In this document: piece by piece, positions 48,002 through 55,343 of the stretch | How positions within the stretch are numbered: position 1 is the stretch's first letter | Layout of the letters: each line of letters opens with the position of its first letter | Assembly: GCA_026390595.1 (NCBI GenBank) | Contig: JAPLFQ010000025.1 | Coordinates: 275,808 to 339,807, forward strand | Origin: Ignavibacteriales bacterium | Lineage (GTDB): Bacteria > Bacteroidota > Ignavibacteria > UBA10030 | Reading direction: 5' to 3' | DNA: 64,000 nt | Notes under the pieces: model-generated | What the model saw: only the letters and a program-made list of their open reading frames with translations | What the model was told of the DNA's origin: nothing | The model's database searches: none | Position numbers and translations under genes: made by a program

Positions 48002-49387
48002 CTATCGGTTCTCGTTGATCTTGAATTTCTTCATCAGCCGGTACATCGTTGCCCGGCCAATCTTCAACCGCCGTGCCGCTTCAACGATATTTCCCTCCGT
48101 CGCTTTCAGAGCCTGACGAAGGCTTTCCTCTTTGACTTTTTCAAGCGACCTCACGTGCTCCGGTCCCAGGGAAAGCGGGGAGCTGTTGCTCGCGTCTTCG
48201 CGTGACCCGAACGTCACAACTGCCAGCGGGAGATCCTTGTCGGTGATGACGGGTCCGTCTGCCATAAGGACGGCCCTCTGGATGGCGTTCTCCAGTTCTC
48301 GGACATTCCCGGGCCATGGATATTCATAGAGGAGCTTAAGGGCCTTTTTCGAGAAGCCTAGTCCGGTTTTCGATACTTCGACGGTGAACTTCTTCAGGAA
48401 TGTCTCTGCGAGAAGCAGAATGTCGGAGCGCCGCTCGCGCAGCGGGGGAAGCATGATGGGGAACGTAGCCAGCCGGAAGTACAAGTCTTCCCGGAACAGT
48501 TTCTGTGAGACGGCCTTCACAAGATCGCGGTTTGTGGCCGATACCAGGCGGACGTTCGTGGTCAGCGTCTCGTTCCCTCCGACACGCTCGAATTGCTTGT
48601 TCTGAATGACTCGAAGGAGCTTGGCCTGGAGGCTGAGGTCGAGTTCGCCGATCTCATCCAGGAAGAGTGTGCCCCCCTGAGCCTGTTCGAATTTTCCGAT
48701 TCGCCGCTGGTGCGCCCCTGTGAAGGCTCCCTTCTCGTGTCCGAAAAGCTCACTCTCGAGGAGGTCGTGGGGAATCGACGCGCAGTTGACGACGACGAAC
48801 GGATCCTTCTTTCTTGATCCATTGTAGTGAATGGCGCGCGCAATCAGTTCCTTCCCCGTCCCGCTTTCACCAAGAATCAGGACGCAAATCTCGTTGTCTT
48901 TCACCTTCTGAACAAGCTTGAACACTTCCTGCATCGCCCCGTTGTCGGAGATGATGTTGTCGAAGTGTACCGGTTTGCCCACGGCCTCGCGCAAGCGGGC
49001 AACTTCCCTTGACAAGTCGTGAGTCTGGATCGCGTTCTTGACGCTTATTTCCAGCTTGGCGAAATCGACGGGCTTGGAGAAGTAGTCGGTGGCTCCGAGC
49101 TTGAGCGTTTCAATGGCCACATCGATCTTTCCCTGAGCGGAGAGCATGATCACCGGGACGTCCGGATACTGGCTCTTGATCTCTTTCAGGGTGTCGACAC
49201 CGCCGATGCCCGGCAGCATGATGTCCAGAAGTACGACATCCGGTACTGCGCTCAGGTTTTCAAGACATGCCTCGCCGGTCGGGAAACACCGCGCCTGATA
49301 TCCCCATTTCTTCGTAACCCAGTGTTCGAGCAGTTTGGAGATGGTTTCCTCGTCATCGACAACATAAATGAGCCGTTCTTGAGCCAT
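48002..49387 (-). CDS. Sigma-54-dependent response regulator (NtrC family)
   Basis: This 461-residue enhancer-binding protein has three parts: a receiver with Asp55 (VVLLDIMLP), an AAA+ domain with Walker A GESGTGKE (about 173-180) and the sigma-54 contact loop GAFTGA (220-225), and a Fis-type HTH at the C-terminus (ARRLKIGRATMYRLMKKF). It activates sigma-54 promoters from distant palindromic sites. The divergent gene cluster carries four TGGCAC-N5-TTG promoters with palindromes upstream, making it the likely regulator there. It lies 17 bases after its kinase gene. Confidence 0.95.
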   Translation of the reverse strand: MAQERLIYVVDDEETISKLLEHWVTKKWGYQARCFPTGEACLENLSAVPDVVLLDIMLPGIGGVDTLKEIKSQYPDVPVIMLSAQGKIDVAIETLKLGATDYFSKPVDFAKLEISVKNAIQTHDLSREVARLREAVGKPVHFDNIISDNGAMQEVFKLVQKVKDNEICVLILGESGTGKELIARAIHYNGSRKKDPFVVVNCASIPHDLLESELFGHEKGAFTGAHQRRIGKFEQAQGGTLFLDEIGELDLSLQAKLLRVIQNKQFERVGGNETLTTNVRLVSATNRDLVKAVSQKLFREDLYFRLATFPIMLPPLRERRSDILLLAETFLKKFTVEVSKTGLGFSKKALKLLYEYPWPGNVRELENAIQRAVLMADGPVITDKDLPLAVVTFGSREDASNSSPLSLGPEHVRSLEKVKEESLRQALKATEGNIVEAARRLKIGRATMYRLMKKFKINENR

Positions 49388-49404
49388 AAGTACATCCTTC
49401 TCGC

Positions 49405-50175
49405 CTAGTTATTCCCGCTTCTCGGGAACTGGAGTGTGAAAGCAAGCCCCTGTTCATATCCCTGAACGTTCAACAACCCCCCCTCAAGTTCCACAACATG
49501 TTTCGCAAATGCAAGACCGAGCCCTTCGTGATGAATCTCGATGCCGGGAGACTGTATCCAACGAAACGCGTTACTAACGCCGCTGACTGAGACACTCAGA
49601 AGACCTCTGTCCCGGTTTACGATCTCTATTTCCACGGACGTCGGGCGCTGTACGGCGCTGATCTCGATGAGTCCGCCCGCCGGCGCTATACTCAGTGCGT
49701 TTGTAAGCAGGTTCTCCAGGATCTGTACGAGGCGCTCGGGATCAGCCCCCTCGACAAAGACGCCTGGCTGGCAGCGCTGCTCTATGGTGACACCCTTCGC
49801 CTGTGCGCTTTGAGCGATGCTTTCACACGCCCGCTGTGTGAGAAGCGACAGATCCTCGCTCCGCTTTTCAGAAAGCTGTTTGTTCCGCTGGATGACCTCC
49901 GACTCGAGATACTCATCGAGAAACTCCGAAAGGCGCCTTCCCGCATTGCGTATGATCTCTACATATTCCTGCTTCGCATGTTGGGGAAGTTGCGGGTCGC
50001 TGAGCATTACCTCAGAATACCCGATAATAGTGGTCAAAGGAGTCCGGATTTCATGCGAGATGCGGGTCAGAAATTCGGACTTCCAGATGTCGTTGACAAA
50101 CGTAGCGTTCATGGTCACGGCGGTTTCACCAATCATATGGATGATGTTCGGACCGCGTTGCACTCCTCTTTGCAT
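49405..50175 (-). CDS. Soluble histidine kinase paired with the NtrC-type regulator
   Basis: This 256-residue protein has no membrane segment or sensor domain. HisKA carries His41 in RISHEIRTPLTT. In the HATPase the N-box is LENLLTNALSIAP, but the G1 box (usually DxGxG) reads NRDRGLLSV and so is degenerate; the G2-like HHEGLGLAFAKHVV is kept. It may be a weak kinase or mainly a phosphatase. It sits directly upstream of the sigma-54 activator gene and divergent from the subunit-gene array. Confidence 0.85.
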   Translation of the reverse strand: MQRGVQRGPNIIHMIGETAVTMNATFVNDIWKSEFLTRISHEIRTPLTTIIGYSEVMLSDPQLPQHAKQEYVEIIRNAGRRLSEFLDEYLESEVIQRNKQLSEKRSEDLSLLTQRACESIAQSAQAKGVTIEQRCQPGVFVEGADPERLVQILENLLTNALSIAPAGGLIEISAVQRPTSVEIEIVNRDRGLLSVSVSGVSNAFRWIQSPGIEIHHEGLGLAFAKHVVELEGGLLNVQGYEQGLAFTLQFPRSGNN

Positions 50176-50571
50176 TCGAATCGCGAGGAATCACGCGCGG
50201 ACACAATCATGTTTCACTACATCCACTCAATTGATATGCCAGAAGATTAACGACTCAAAACTGTGCAAAAGAGAGCGCAAACAACACTGTCACTGCTGGC
50301 GCAGAGCAGCTGTTTCTCAAAATGAGATCGCAAAACACTCAATCATCGAAACCCATAGAATATAATGGAAAATCCCCCAACTTCAAAGGCGGGTACTCGT
50401 CATGGTCACCAGTGTACCGGGATGAGTCAGAATACTCATGGTGAGACATGTCATGAGACAGCAGATCAAATTTCTTCTGGATTTATTGGGCTCCTGCTCT
50501 CTGGCACACGGATTGATGGACTACATGCAGCTATGAAACCTCAAACAAAAAATACCAACTTGGAGTCAACA
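50176..50571. promoter_or_regulatory. Control region between the NtrC-type pair and the first subunit gene
   Basis: It contains two palindromic sites of the TGTCTCA-N3-TGAGACA class (50313-50329, imperfect; 50432-50448) and the sigma-54 promoter at 50502-50517. No gene is present. Confidence 0.6.
50502..50517 (+). promoter_or_regulatory. Sigma-54 promoter P1
   Basis: TGGCAC-N5-TTGAT; the -12 G is 57 bases before the ATG of the first subunit gene. Spacing between the -24 GG and the -12 element is canonical. Confidence 0.7.
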
Positions 50572-51072
50572 ATGAAGAAGTCAATCGTAGTTATCGCCCT
50601 CGTAGTCCTGAGCTTCGCAGTTGCACAAAACGCAATGGCGCAGGCAACGGCCACACAGAATGTCAGTCTGGCTGTCAACGCAGTGTACAAGATCGCGACC
50701 TCCGGCAACCCCGGCGCAATGACCATCACCACAGGTACTGCCGGAACGAACGCACTGACCTCAGTCACAGACGCTTCGACCAACTATAGCATCACACAGA
50801 ATTTTGCTTCGACAGTGAAGATCACTGCAAACCTCGACGCAGCCCTGGCAGCCGGTTACACGCTGCAGATCAACCTGGCGAGCGTCAAGGGAACGAGTGC
50901 TGGAAATGTTGACATCTCTGCCACGACCCCGGCCAGTGCGGCGAGTGTTGTCACAGCGATTGGCCTCGGTGCCGATGCAAGCAAGACGATCACCTACACC
51001 TTCGGTGCAAACGCTTCCGCCGGCACGCTTGCCTCGACTGCGAAGGTTGTGACATTGACTCTGACCAACTAG
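50572..51072 (+). CDS. Secreted fibre-subunit-like protein, paralogue 1
   Basis: This 166-residue protein has a signal peptide (VVIALVVLSFAVAQNAMAQ) and a cysteine-free mature part. That part is rich in Ala, Thr, Ser and Gly with alternating beta-strand patterns (NVSLAVNAVYKIATSGNPG, ITANLDAALAAGYTLQINL) and a final strand VVTLTLTN. It is nearly identical to the genes at 51457 and 52387 and more distantly like 58771. It resembles pilin-like beta-sandwich subunits in size and terminal strand, but I recognise no named family. TTGGAG precedes the ATG. Confidence 0.8.
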   Translation: MKKSIVVIALVVLSFAVAQNAMAQATATQNVSLAVNAVYKIATSGNPGAMTITTGTAGTNALTSVTDASTNYSITQNFASTVKITANLDAALAAGYTLQINLASVKGTSAGNVDISATTPASAASVVTAIGLGADASKTITYTFGANASAGTLASTAKVVTLTLTN

Positions 51073-51109
51073 TCTGCCGGAACAGCCCGTCGCCTCCGTG
51101 CAAGACTGA

Positions 51110-51150
51110 GGGGCCGTCAATTGGGAGTTGACGGCCCCTTCGTATTTTTA
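51110..51150 (+). terminator. Rho-independent terminator after subunit gene 1
   Basis: Perfect stem GGGGCCGTCAA/TTGACGGCCCC with a seven-base loop, followed by TTCGTATTTTT. It is homologous to the terminator after subunit gene 2. Confidence 0.85.
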
Positions 51151-51200
51151 GCCGGCCTTGGACCATGACCATCGTGAGCAGACTCAAAAACACCCGTTTA

Positions 51201-51217
51201 TGTCTCACGATGAGACA
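51201..51217. promoter_or_regulatory. Putative activator palindrome upstream of P2
   Basis: Perfect inverted repeat TGTCTCA-CGA-TGAGACA about 185 bases before P2. A second, imperfect copy (TGTCTCA-AAG-TGAATCA) lies at 51297-51313. Confidence 0.6.
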
Positions 51218-51385
51218 CAAAGAGACAGCGACCTCCAGTATCTGATAATACAGCAAAAAGGCCAAACAATATGGCTAATTCAAGGTCATACAGGAGTGTC
51301 TCAAAGTGAATCATAAAGAGCCTAATGAGACAGCTTCGGATCGGCTCTCATCGCAATTGCCCTGTGTTTACAGTTGCTTTCGATT

Positions 51386-51401
51386 TGGCACGGGCTTTGA
51401 G
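51386..51401 (+). promoter_or_regulatory. Sigma-54 promoter P2
   Basis: TGGCAC-N5-TTGAG; the -12 G is 58 bases before the ATG of subunit gene 2. Confidence 0.7.
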
Positions 51402-51456
51402 TAAGTGTAATGCAGATATGAAACCTCAAACAAAAAAATCTAACTTGGAGCCAACA

Positions 51457-51957
51457 ATGAAAAAGTCAATCGTAGTTATCGCCCTCGTAGTCCTGAGTTT
51501 CGCAGTTGTACAGAACACAATGGCGCAGGCCACTGCAACACAGAATTTCAATCTGGCTGTCAACGCAGTATACAAAATCGCGACCTCTGGCAACCCCGGC
51601 TCAATGACCGTCACGACCGGAACGGCCGGAGCAGACGCACTAACCTCCGTCACAGACGCTTCGACCAACTATAGCATCACACAGAATTTTGCCTACACAG
51701 TGAAGGTCACAGCAAACCTCGATGCAGCCCTGGCAGCCGGTTACACGCTGCAGATCAACCTGGCGAGCGCCAAGGGAACGAGTGCTGGAACCGTTGACAT
51801 CTCTGCCACGACCCCGGCCAGTGCGGCGAGTGTTGTCACAGCGATTGGCCTCGGTGCCGATGCAAGCAAGGCGATCACCTACACCTTCGGTGCAAACGCT
51901 TCCGCCGGCACGCTTGCCTCGACCGCGAAGGTTGTGACGCTGACACTGACCAACTAA
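51457..51957 (+). CDS. Secreted fibre-subunit-like protein, paralogue 2
   Basis: 166 residues, the same length as paralogues 1 and 3. It differs from paralogue 1 at only about a dozen positions, for example QNTMAQ at the signal and FAYTVKVTANL in the middle. It has its own sigma-54 promoter and its own terminator, so it can be expressed alone. It also has the VVTLTLTN terminal strand. Function is inferred from context only: a surface-fibre subunit. Confidence 0.8.
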   Translation: MKKSIVVIALVVLSFAVVQNTMAQATATQNFNLAVNAVYKIATSGNPGSMTVTTGTAGADALTSVTDASTNYSITQNFAYTVKVTANLDAALAAGYTLQINLASAKGTSAGTVDISATTPASAASVVTAIGLGADASKAITYTFGANASAGTLASTAKVVTLTLTN

Positions 51958-51990
51958 GAGTATCGCTTCACCAGCTGCCTCCGAGCATGG

Positions 51991-52033
51991 AGAGGGCCGT
52001 CAATGTGGGAGTTGACGCCCTCTCTGTGTTTTT
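51991..52033 (+). terminator. Rho-independent terminator after subunit gene 2
   Basis: Stem AGAGGGCCGTCAA pairs with TTGACG-CCCTCT (one bulged base), followed by TGTGTTTTT. It shares the GGCCGTCAA core with the terminator at 51110. Confidence 0.8.
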
Positions 52034-52133
52034 ATACGGCTTCCTCGATTGCCTCATCTCACCGTTCGCTTTGTCACTCCGGGATTGAACTCGAAAGGTC
52101 CGACTTGCGTCGGTCGAGCAAACTGAAAAACGG

Positions 52134-52150
52134 AGTCGCATGGTGAGACA
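52134..52150. promoter_or_regulatory. Putative activator palindromes upstream of P3
   Basis: AGTCGCA-TGG-TGAGACA, about 183 bases before P3. A second copy, AGAATCA-CTA-TGAGACA, is at 52250-52266, about 67 bases before P3. The right half is exact in both. Confidence 0.5.
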
Positions 52151-52316
52151 AGCTCGCAGATCTCCATTCGAGGTGGGGCTCACGCACCAGCAGAAGCAGT
52201 GCATTGCACAGGTTCGCATAAAGTCCTCGCGATCTCGAAATGGAACCACAGAATCACTATGAGACACCAGGCTCACGAAAGGACTGTAAAATCAAAGGAA
52301 ATCAGCACGTTTGGAC

Positions 52317-52332
52317 TGGCACGGCGTTTGTG
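52317..52332 (+). promoter_or_regulatory. Sigma-54 promoter P3
   Basis: TGGCAC-N5-TTGTG; the -12 G is 57 bases before the ATG of subunit gene 3. Confidence 0.7.
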
Positions 52333-52386
52333 CATTGTATAACAGAAAGCACCAATAACATCAATCTTAGAGAGTTGGAGGATGCA

Positions 52387-52887
52387 ATGAAGAAGGTTCT
52401 CACGATAGTCGGAGCAGCGGTCCTGAGTTTTGCACTGGTTCAGAACGCGATGGCGCAAGCCACTGCAACCCAGAACGTCAGCCTGGCTGTCAATGCAGTC
52501 TACAAGATCGCAACCTCCGGAAACCCCGGCGCAATGACCATCACCACAGGTACTGCCGGAACGAACGCACTGACCTCAGTCACAGACGCTTCCACCAACT
52601 ATAGCATCACACAGAATTTTGCCTCCACCGTAAAGATCACAGCAAACCTCGACGCAGCCCTGGCAGCCGGTTACACGCTGCAGATCAACCTGGCGAGCGT
52701 CAAGGGAACGAGTGCAGGAAACGTTGATATCTCTGCCACGACCCCGGCCAGTGCGGCGAGTGTTGTGACTGCGATTGCTCTGGGTGCCGATGCAAGCAAG
52801 ACGATCACTTACACCTTCGGTGCAAACGCTTCCGCCGGCACGCTTGCTTCGACTGCGAAGGTTGTGACATTGACACTGACCAACTAA
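52387..52887 (+). CDS. Secreted fibre-subunit-like protein, paralogue 3
   Basis: 166 residues. The mature part is almost identical to paralogue 1, but the signal peptide (VLTIVGAAVLSFALVQNAMAQ) differs more. The DNA of the mature part matches paralogue 1 closely even at silent positions, which suggests gene conversion. No terminator follows, so P3 may read through into the downstream subunit, chaperone-like and usher-like genes. Confidence 0.8.
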   Translation: MKKVLTIVGAAVLSFALVQNAMAQATATQNVSLAVNAVYKIATSGNPGAMTITTGTAGTNALTSVTDASTNYSITQNFASTVKITANLDAALAAGYTLQINLASVKGTSAGNVDISATTPASAASVVTAIALGADASKTITYTFGANASAGTLASTAKVVTLTLTN

Positions 52888-52956
52888 CGTAAGAGTGGAT
52901 TCGATAGATGCCAACTTCAAAGGCATCGTATCAGGAATAAATAGAATCGAACGACC

Positions 52957-53466
52957 ATGAACTACTCAAATAGCAAAATCGCCCTGAGAATCTGGATAGC
53001 CGCAGCCCTCGGAATTCTGGCCTCGGTTCCCGCTTTCGGACAAGAAGCGAGTACGAGCCAGACACTCACGCTCCAGGTTTTCGAAACCAACAGGATCGAC
53101 GTTAGTCAGCGTGCCGTGACGATGGTGATCAACCAGGCGTCCCTTGAGACGGGGAATCCGGTTGAAGCGGTCAACGAGGATGGCAACCTGACATGGATTA
53201 CCAACGGCGACGACAAGAAGATCACCGTCGCTTCGAACAATTCTGCCCCGCGGTTCCTCGTGAAAGTCCATGCCCTTGACATCACCGGCTCAACCGGCGT
53301 TGCCGCTCCCGAAATCACGCTGAGCGACAACACGACCAGAGATCTCGTTGTAGGAGTTACCCGCAGCTACGGGAAGTGCAAGATCCGGTTTGTGGCAGCC
53401 GCCAAGGTCTCAGACGGGATTGGAACGGAAACACACGTGATTACCTACACTGTCACGGGCGGTTGA
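52957..53466 (+). CDS. Secreted fibre-subunit-like protein, second type
   Basis: This 169-residue protein has a signal peptide (IAAALGILASVPAFGQ). Strands include SQTLTLQVFETNRIDV, RFLVKVHALDI and the ending THVITYTVTGG. It has only a distant pattern similarity to the three paralogues, but shares the order of strands, an internal TG(S/T)(T/A)(G/A)(V/T)AAPE motif with the next gene, and the final alternating strand. A separate minor subunit or adaptor is plausible. Confidence 0.7.
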   Translation: MNYSNSKIALRIWIAAALGILASVPAFGQEASTSQTLTLQVFETNRIDVSQRAVTMVINQASLETGNPVEAVNEDGNLTWITNGDDKKITVASNNSAPRFLVKVHALDITGSTGVAAPEITLSDNTTRDLVVGVTRSYGKCKIRFVAAAKVSDGIGTETHVITYTVTGG

Positions 53467-53539
53467 TTCCAGATTCCCATCCTGAGACACGCTTGAATCT
53501 CATTTTGATAGCCCCTATATTGGGTGAGGCGAAAACTCT

Positions 53540-54076
53540 ATGACTCGCTCACTGACCAGCATCCAACATCCCGTCCCCTTGATGAAATCTCTTGTGCCGC
53601 TCACATTCCTGGTTGCCCTGATATGTATCCCGCCAGCGGTACAGGCGCAGCCCTACGGATCGGCATCTCGCACCGTCTCGGTCTCGGTTTCGACAATTAC
53701 CAATGTCGCTGTGACTGGAAACGTAAGCCTGACGATCGGCCTCGCGAATGTCACTGCTGGTGTGGATCTCATGGGACCTGTGACGAGCACCGCGACGAGT
53801 CTTCTGTGGGGTATCAATAGCTCGTTGAAGAAGATTTCTGTGCGGGGGGTTGTCGCCGTTCCCCCCCAGAAGTACATACTGAAAGTCCTCGCAGTGAGTC
53901 CGACAACGGGAACGGCGGCACCGGAAGTAACAGTGAGCACAACCGACACAGATTTCATGACGAATGTTGGACGATCCTCCGGAACCTGCACGCTTCAGTA
54001 CTCGGGGTATGCGCTTGCTTCAAAGGGGACAGGATCGGATTCGTACACGATTACATTCACCATAGCAACGCAGTAG
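53540..54076 (+). CDS. Secreted fibre-subunit-like protein, third type
   Basis: This 178-residue protein has a signal peptide (LVPLTFLVALICIPPAVQAQ). Its mature part contains KYILKVLAVSP, TGTAAPEVTVS and a terminal strand SYTITFTIATQ. The KxLVKVxA...TGTAAPE block is shared with the upstream protein, so the two are related. An ATG at 53582 is an alternative start that gives a shorter signal peptide. Confidence 0.7.
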   Translation: MTRSLTSIQHPVPLMKSLVPLTFLVALICIPPAVQAQPYGSASRTVSVSVSTITNVAVTGNVSLTIGLANVTAGVDLMGPVTSTATSLLWGINSSLKKISVRGVVAVPPQKYILKVLAVSPTTGTAAPEVTVSTTDTDFMTNVGRSSGTCTLQYSGYALASKGTGSDSYTITFTIATQ

Positions 54077-54091
54077 GGGAAGGTCAACAAG

Positions 54092-54601
54092 ATGAAAAAC
54101 ATCAAGTCGACCGTGACCACGCGAGAGAGCCACACAAGACTGGGGGCTTTGCTCCTGATGGTGTTGTTTGCGGCGGGAGTACTGGTTACAAGAACTCAGG
54201 CTCAAAACGGAACCATAACGATGAGTGGGAACGTTGCGACGACGATCACGACTGGTGCTGCGGGAGCACAGCCGGTGCCGGATGTCGACGTGTCACGTAC
54301 GCTTAAATACTGGAAAAAGGGTGCAATTGCGAAGATCACAGTCCGGACGGTATGCCCCACGCAATCATTCACACTCAAAGTTCTTGCGACGGGTGTCACA
54401 CGTGGATCTGCCGCTGGGGAAGTGACCTTGGTCGACGGAGCGCTGGATGTGGATTTCATTAAGGACATCCCCAGTACCGGCGCGTGGACGAATGCAACCA
54501 TAACCCTCCAATTCACTGCTTCAGCGACGTTTGCCCAGGGCAACAGTGTGGAGTTGGGCAATGACTCTCACACGGTTACGTTCACACTGCAAGTGCAATA
54601 G
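54092..54601 (+). CDS. Secreted fibre-subunit-like protein, fourth type
   Basis: This 169-residue protein has a signal peptide (LLLMVLFAAGVLVTRTQAQ). Its mature part contains SFTLKVLATGVTRGSAAGEV and a terminal strand SHTVTFTLQVQ. It starts 15 bases after the previous gene and ends seven bases before the chaperone-like gene, so these genes form one operon. The terminal alternating strand is comparable to pilin donor or G strands; this is inference. Confidence 0.7.
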   Translation: MKNIKSTVTTRESHTRLGALLLMVLFAAGVLVTRTQAQNGTITMSGNVATTITTGAAGAQPVPDVDVSRTLKYWKKGAIAKITVRTVCPTQSFTLKVLATGVTRGSAAGEVTLVDGALDVDFIKDIPSTGAWTNATITLQFTASATFAQGNSVELGNDSHTVTFTLQVQ

Positions 54602-54608
54602 GACTCCC

Positions 54609-55334
54609 ATGACAAGACATTTTCTGATTCTCACGACTGCACTGCTTGCAGTGTGCTTTTTCGCTCAGGCGCAGGTTTCCGTTATCGGAGAACTGAGCAA
54701 CGACAAGGAAGCGAAAGCCGGAGAGAAGTACGAAGGGATCATCAATGTCCGGAACGACACAAATGAACCGCAGGAGGTGAAGGTCTATCAGACCGACTAT
54801 ATGTTCTTCCGCGATGGAACGAACAACTATGCCGATCCCGGGACGGTGGCCCGGTCGAACGCCAAATGGATCGCGTTCAGCCCCTCCTATTCCACAGTCC
54901 CTCCGCAGTCGACTATCAGCATTAATTACACCGTGACGATTCCCGAAGAGACGGCGACAACGAAGCTGGTCGGATCGTATTGGAGCATGTTGATGGTGGA
55001 AGGGATCGCCAAAGGTTCTGCCGAATCTGCCGTGAACAAGGATCCCAAGAAGTCCCAGATGGGAATCCGCCAGACGATCCGGTACGGTATCCAGATCGCC
55101 ACGCACATTGCACAGACTGGCATCAAGAAGATCAATTTCATGGATACCAAGCTGCTTCCGGACGAGGGAGGGAAGCGGATCCTCCAGGTCGACATCGAAA
55201 ACTCCGGTGAACTCTGGAGTCGGCCCGACGTCTATGTCGAGCTTTTTGACAACAAGGGTGTATCCAAAGGGAAGTTCTCCGGAGTCCGGTACCGCCAAGA
55301 TGTCTATGGCGCTGAATACACGTTGAAGTTTTGA
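54609..55334 (+). CDS. Periplasmic pilus-chaperone-like protein
   Basis: This 241-residue protein has a signal peptide (FLILTTALLAVCFFAQAQ) and two Ig-like regions. The first contains EGIINVRNDTNEPQEVKVY and then AKWIAFSPSYSTVPPQSTIS, a pattern like the first domain of PapD-type chaperones and of DUF916 proteins. The second ends RPDVYVELFDNKG. In chaperone-usher systems this gene comes just before the usher, as here. It lacks a clear PapD Arg/Lys signature that I can point to, so the call rests on fold pattern and context. Confidence 0.65.
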   Translation: MTRHFLILTTALLAVCFFAQAQVSVIGELSNDKEAKAGEKYEGIINVRNDTNEPQEVKVYQTDYMFFRDGTNNYADPGTVARSNAKWIAFSPSYSTVPPQSTISINYTVTIPEETATTKLVGSYWSMLMVEGIAKGSAESAVNKDPKKSQMGIRQTIRYGIQIATHIAQTGIKKINFMDTKLLPDEGGKRILQVDIENSGELWSRPDVYVELFDNKGVSKGKFSGVRYRQDVYGAEYTLKF

Positions 55335-55343
55335 GACGGACTT

